Assembly (NCBI GenBank): GCA_021794335.1
Contig: JAJYQZ010000297.1
Coordinates: 1-6,977 of the forward strand
DNA: 6,977 nt
From: a bacterium
GTDB lineage: Bacteria; SZUA-79; Acidulodesulfobacterales; Acidulodesulfobacteraceae
Direction of reading: 5' to 3'
Of the stretch, positions 5,862 to 6,977 are shown one piece after another. Each line of letters opens with the position of its first letter. The stretch's first letter is position 1. Under the pieces are notes generated by a model. That model searched no databases. It was not told the DNA's origin and was given only the letters and a program-made list of their open reading frames with translations. The translations under genes and the position numbers were made by a program.

Positions 5862-5902
5862 TAATAATAAATAAATCTGACCACTTTATTTTCCTTTATT
5901 TT
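5862..5902. repeat. AATAAATCTGACCCC-type repeat, copy B1
   Basis: TAATAATAAATAAATCTGAC followed by CACTTTATTTTCC repeats the block at 6422-6452 with one internal mismatch over about 30 bp. In minus-strand orientation the core reads GTGGTCAGATTTATTT and begins about 24 nt after the stop of the DUF2283 gene. It resembles one arm of the GGGGACAGATTT palindromes. Confidence 0.75.
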
Positions 5903-5907
5903 TCCTA

Positions 5908-6120
5908 TTACATAGCTTGCTTGATTTCTTTCAATTCATAAGAGATAAATTTAGGGTCTTTAACCTGCGCCGATGCGTCTAATAGTTCCATGGAAACTAC
6001 TTTTCCTTGGTCATCATAATCTAAAATCATACCCTCTTTTATTTCATCGCTTTCAGAAATTTTACCGTCATTAAAAATAAGCGTCAATGTATCGGTTTCA
6101 TCATCATATATGACTTTCAT
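5908..6120 (-). CDS. DUF2283 domain protein, probable antitoxin of the DUF4258 pair
   Basis: A 70-aa acidic protein. MKVIYDDETDTLTLIF (1-16), then EIKEGMILDYDDQGKVVSMELLDAS (26-50), matches the DUF2283 pattern (M-I-YD-x-D-x-L-I...G-ILDYD-x-G-VV-EILDAS). I chose the ATG at 6120 over an in-frame TTG at 6135, because GAGG (6133-6130) is then 9 nt upstream and the family usually begins MKI-YD. The start is 4 nt after the DUF4258 stop and the ribosome site lies inside that gene, so translation is probably coupled. DUF2283 genes often pair with DUF4258 genes; a toxin-antitoxin role is inferred from that pairing and not shown here. A decayed repeat follows the stop. Confidence 0.82.
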   Translation of the reverse strand: MKVIYDDETDTLTLIFNDGKISESDEIKEGMILDYDDQGKVVSMELLDASAQVKDPKFISYELKEIKQAM

Positions 6121-6124
6121 ATTT

Positions 6125-6391
6125 TTAATCCTCAACCCAATATTTTTTTATTTTAGAAGTGTTATAAACGGTTATTATTTTAACGATTTCCGGTTTAACC
6201 AATTCACATATTACTCTTAAAATTATTTTGGTTTGTGCATCGGCATCAAAAAATTTACTTTGAAATATAATCCTGTTATTTTTAGAATTTATCTTTTGTC
6301 CCGCTTTTTTAATGACGCTTATTACAAGAGATTCTTTTATATTTCCTCTTTTCATTTCTAATTTAGCATGACCGGTAAAAATTATATTCAT
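6125..6391 (-). CDS. DUF4258 domain protein, probable toxin of a toxin-antitoxin-like pair
   Basis: An 88-aa basic protein. FTGHAKLEMKRGNI (5-18) is the typical DUF4258 opening (HA-x3-M-x-RGI), and IITVYNTSKIKKYW (72-85) is the typical end (VITVY-x-TSKI-KYW). The size, basic charge and following small acidic partner suggest a RelE-like toxin, but no catalytic residues can be assigned with confidence. The start is supported by the family N-terminus; there is no clear ribosome site upstream (only AT-rich GAATTTTTAA), so expression may be weak. First gene of a two-gene unit bordered by repeats B1 and B2. Confidence 0.8.
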   Translation of the reverse strand: MNIIFTGHAKLEMKRGNIKESLVISVIKKAGQKINSKNNRIIFQSKFFDADAQTKIILRVICELVKPEIVKIITVYNTSKIKKYWVED

Positions 6392-6421
6392 TTAAAAATT
6401 CAATATCATTGTCCATTATTT

Positions 6422-6460
6422 TAATAATAAATAAATCTGACCCCTTTATTTTTGCTTTAT
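6422..6460. repeat. AATAAATCTGACCCC-type repeat, copy B2
   Basis: TAATAATAAATAAATCTGAC then CCCTTTATTTTTGC. With B1 it brackets the DUF4258-DUF2283 unit as direct repeats 560 bp apart; with B3 it brackets the DUF1640-type gene. In minus-strand orientation the core GGGGTCAGATTTATTT begins about 36 nt after the DUF1640 stop, preceded by several AAAAATAAA-type near-repeats (6450-6480). Confidence 0.8.
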
Positions 6461-6479
6461 TTTTGTTTGTTTATTTTTG

Positions 6480-6734
6480 TTAACGAAGTATTTTTATTAA
6501 AACGCCTATAATAATAACCGCTCCCACAAGCATTCCTCCTACCGCCGTAATTATTTGATATTTTAGTTTGTATTCAGGTTCCTTTAATGCCTTTTCTAAG
6601 TCTGTTTTAGTCGCAATATGGTCGTTTAAAACACGTGCAATTTCTTCCGCCTGAACTTCTGCTTGTTCATCCGTAAAACCTGCTTTTTTCAGCTTTTTTA
6701 CGTATGCGAGCGTATCATAAACTATGTTTTCCAT
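6480..6734 (-). CDS. DUF1640-type coiled-coil membrane protein
   Basis: An 84-aa protein beginning MENIVYDTLAYVKKLKKAGFTDEQAE. The frame extends nine codons further to 6761, but those codons contain the AAAGGAGGT site (6750-6742) placed 7 nt before the ATG at 6734, so the later start is clearly right. VYDTLAYVKKLKKAGFTDEQ (5-24), then HIATKTDLEKAL (39-50), are typical of the DUF1640 (CCDC90-like) family. Residues about 61-80 form a C-terminal membrane helix (IITAVGGMLVGAVIIIGVLI). A proline (Pro53) interrupts the coil where leucine is more usual. Function unknown; small bacterial members often occur near toxin-antitoxin genes and repeats. Confidence 0.82.
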   Translation of the reverse strand: MENIVYDTLAYVKKLKKAGFTDEQAEVQAEEIARVLNDHIATKTDLEKALKEPEYKLKYQIITAVGGMLVGAVIIIGVLIKILR

Positions 6735-6849
6735 GAAAACAACCTCCTTTAATTTTTGCATATCTTATATTGATTTTATCAAAAAAAATGATAAACTTCA
6801 ATCCACCGGAGGAAAAATTTGGATTGATTTAATAATTTTAATTAGACAA

Positions 6850-6886
6850 TAAAAAACTCCCGACCGCGTCAAACGCTGTCGGGAGT
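6850..6886 (-). terminator. Intrinsic terminator for a minus-strand gene beyond the right edge
   Basis: On the minus strand ACTCCCGAC pairs with GTCGGGAGT (9 bp), continued after one mismatch by a 3-bp GCG/CGC stem and a 5-nt loop, and is followed at once by T6 (6855-6850). This is a textbook Rho-independent terminator. It faces the DUF1640 gene from upstream, so it must end a transcript arriving from the right. Confidence 0.85.
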
Positions 6887-6896
6887 GAGATACGGG

Positions 6897-6936
6897 GGCG
6901 GACGGCTCATAAAAGCCATCGGCTTTTATGTCCGCC
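6897..6936. repeat. Third bulged hairpin, unrelated in sequence
   Basis: The outer stem GGCGGAC (6897-6903) pairs with GTCCGCC (6930-6936). A 5-nt bulge GGCTC lies only on the left, and the inner stem ATAAAAGCC (6909-6917) pairs with GGCTTTTAT (6921-6929) around loop ATC. The shape is like the 47-nt elements at 2708 and 5750, but the sequence is different and GC-rich. GTAG follows the hairpin. It may be a REP-type element. Confidence 0.55.
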
Positions 6937-6942
6937 GTAGTG

Positions 6943-6971
6943 TAAATAAATCTGACCCCTTTATTTTTCCT
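6943..6971. repeat. AATAAATCTGACCCC-type repeat, copy B3
   Basis: TAAATAAATCTGACCCCTTT followed by ATTTTTCCTA at the right edge repeats the cores of B1 and B2. By analogy with the other copies a minus-strand stop codon is expected close to the window end, possibly just outside it. Confidence 0.75.
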
Positions 6972-6977
6972 AATTCG

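Overview
The window is AT-rich bacterial DNA. It holds two divergent genes on the left (a PstS-type phosphate-binding lipoprotein and an iron-type alcohol dehydrogenase), a monocarboxylate transporter operon in the centre, and a right-hand accessory stretch of small genes separated by palindromic repeats. The lipobox, the strong GGAGG-type ribosome sites and the E. coli-style Pho box suggest a Gram-negative. The dispersed ATTCCC...GGGAAT and GGGGACAGATTT-type repeats fit a Desulfobacterota- or Nitrospirota-like lineage, but this taxonomic guess is weak and is inference only. There are no rRNA, tRNA or CRISPR features.

Layout. Positions 1-1009 (minus) are the first 336 codons of a pstS-like gene that runs off the left edge. 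Positions 1010-1274 are a divergent regulatory region. It has four 11-bp-phased Pho half-sites and a -10 for pstS, and a TTGAAT-17-TATAAT promoter for the alcohol dehydrogenase (1275-2435, plus). Positions 2436-2867 hold no gene. They carry dRS3-like palindromic repeats (three in 33-bp tandem), a bulged-hairpin element and a hairpin terminator. Positions 2868-4585 (minus) are a two-gene operon, DUF3311 protein then MctP-like sodium:solute symporter, coupled by a TAATG overlap.

From 4786 to the right edge every recognisable gene is on the minus strand and small: an orphan HigA antitoxin preceded by a tiny apparent higB relic, a tail-anchored coiled-coil protein, a DUF4258/DUF2283 pair that looks like a toxin-antitoxin module, and a DUF1640-type coiled-coil membrane protein. 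Three of these transcription units are followed within about 40 nt of the stop codon by the same repeat core, GGGG(A/T)CAGATTTA in gene orientation. The region therefore reads as small genes punctuated by one repeat family.

The most notable observation is a second Pho-box-like array upstream of the coiled-coil gene at 5152-5457. It has the same 11-bp phasing and the same 10-bp distance to a -10 as the pstS array, which suggests that this unknown membrane protein belongs to the phosphate-starvation regulon. The second is the apparent destruction of higB at the edge of one repeat, leaving higA alone. The third is a pair of 47-nt bulged hairpins with compensatory base changes.
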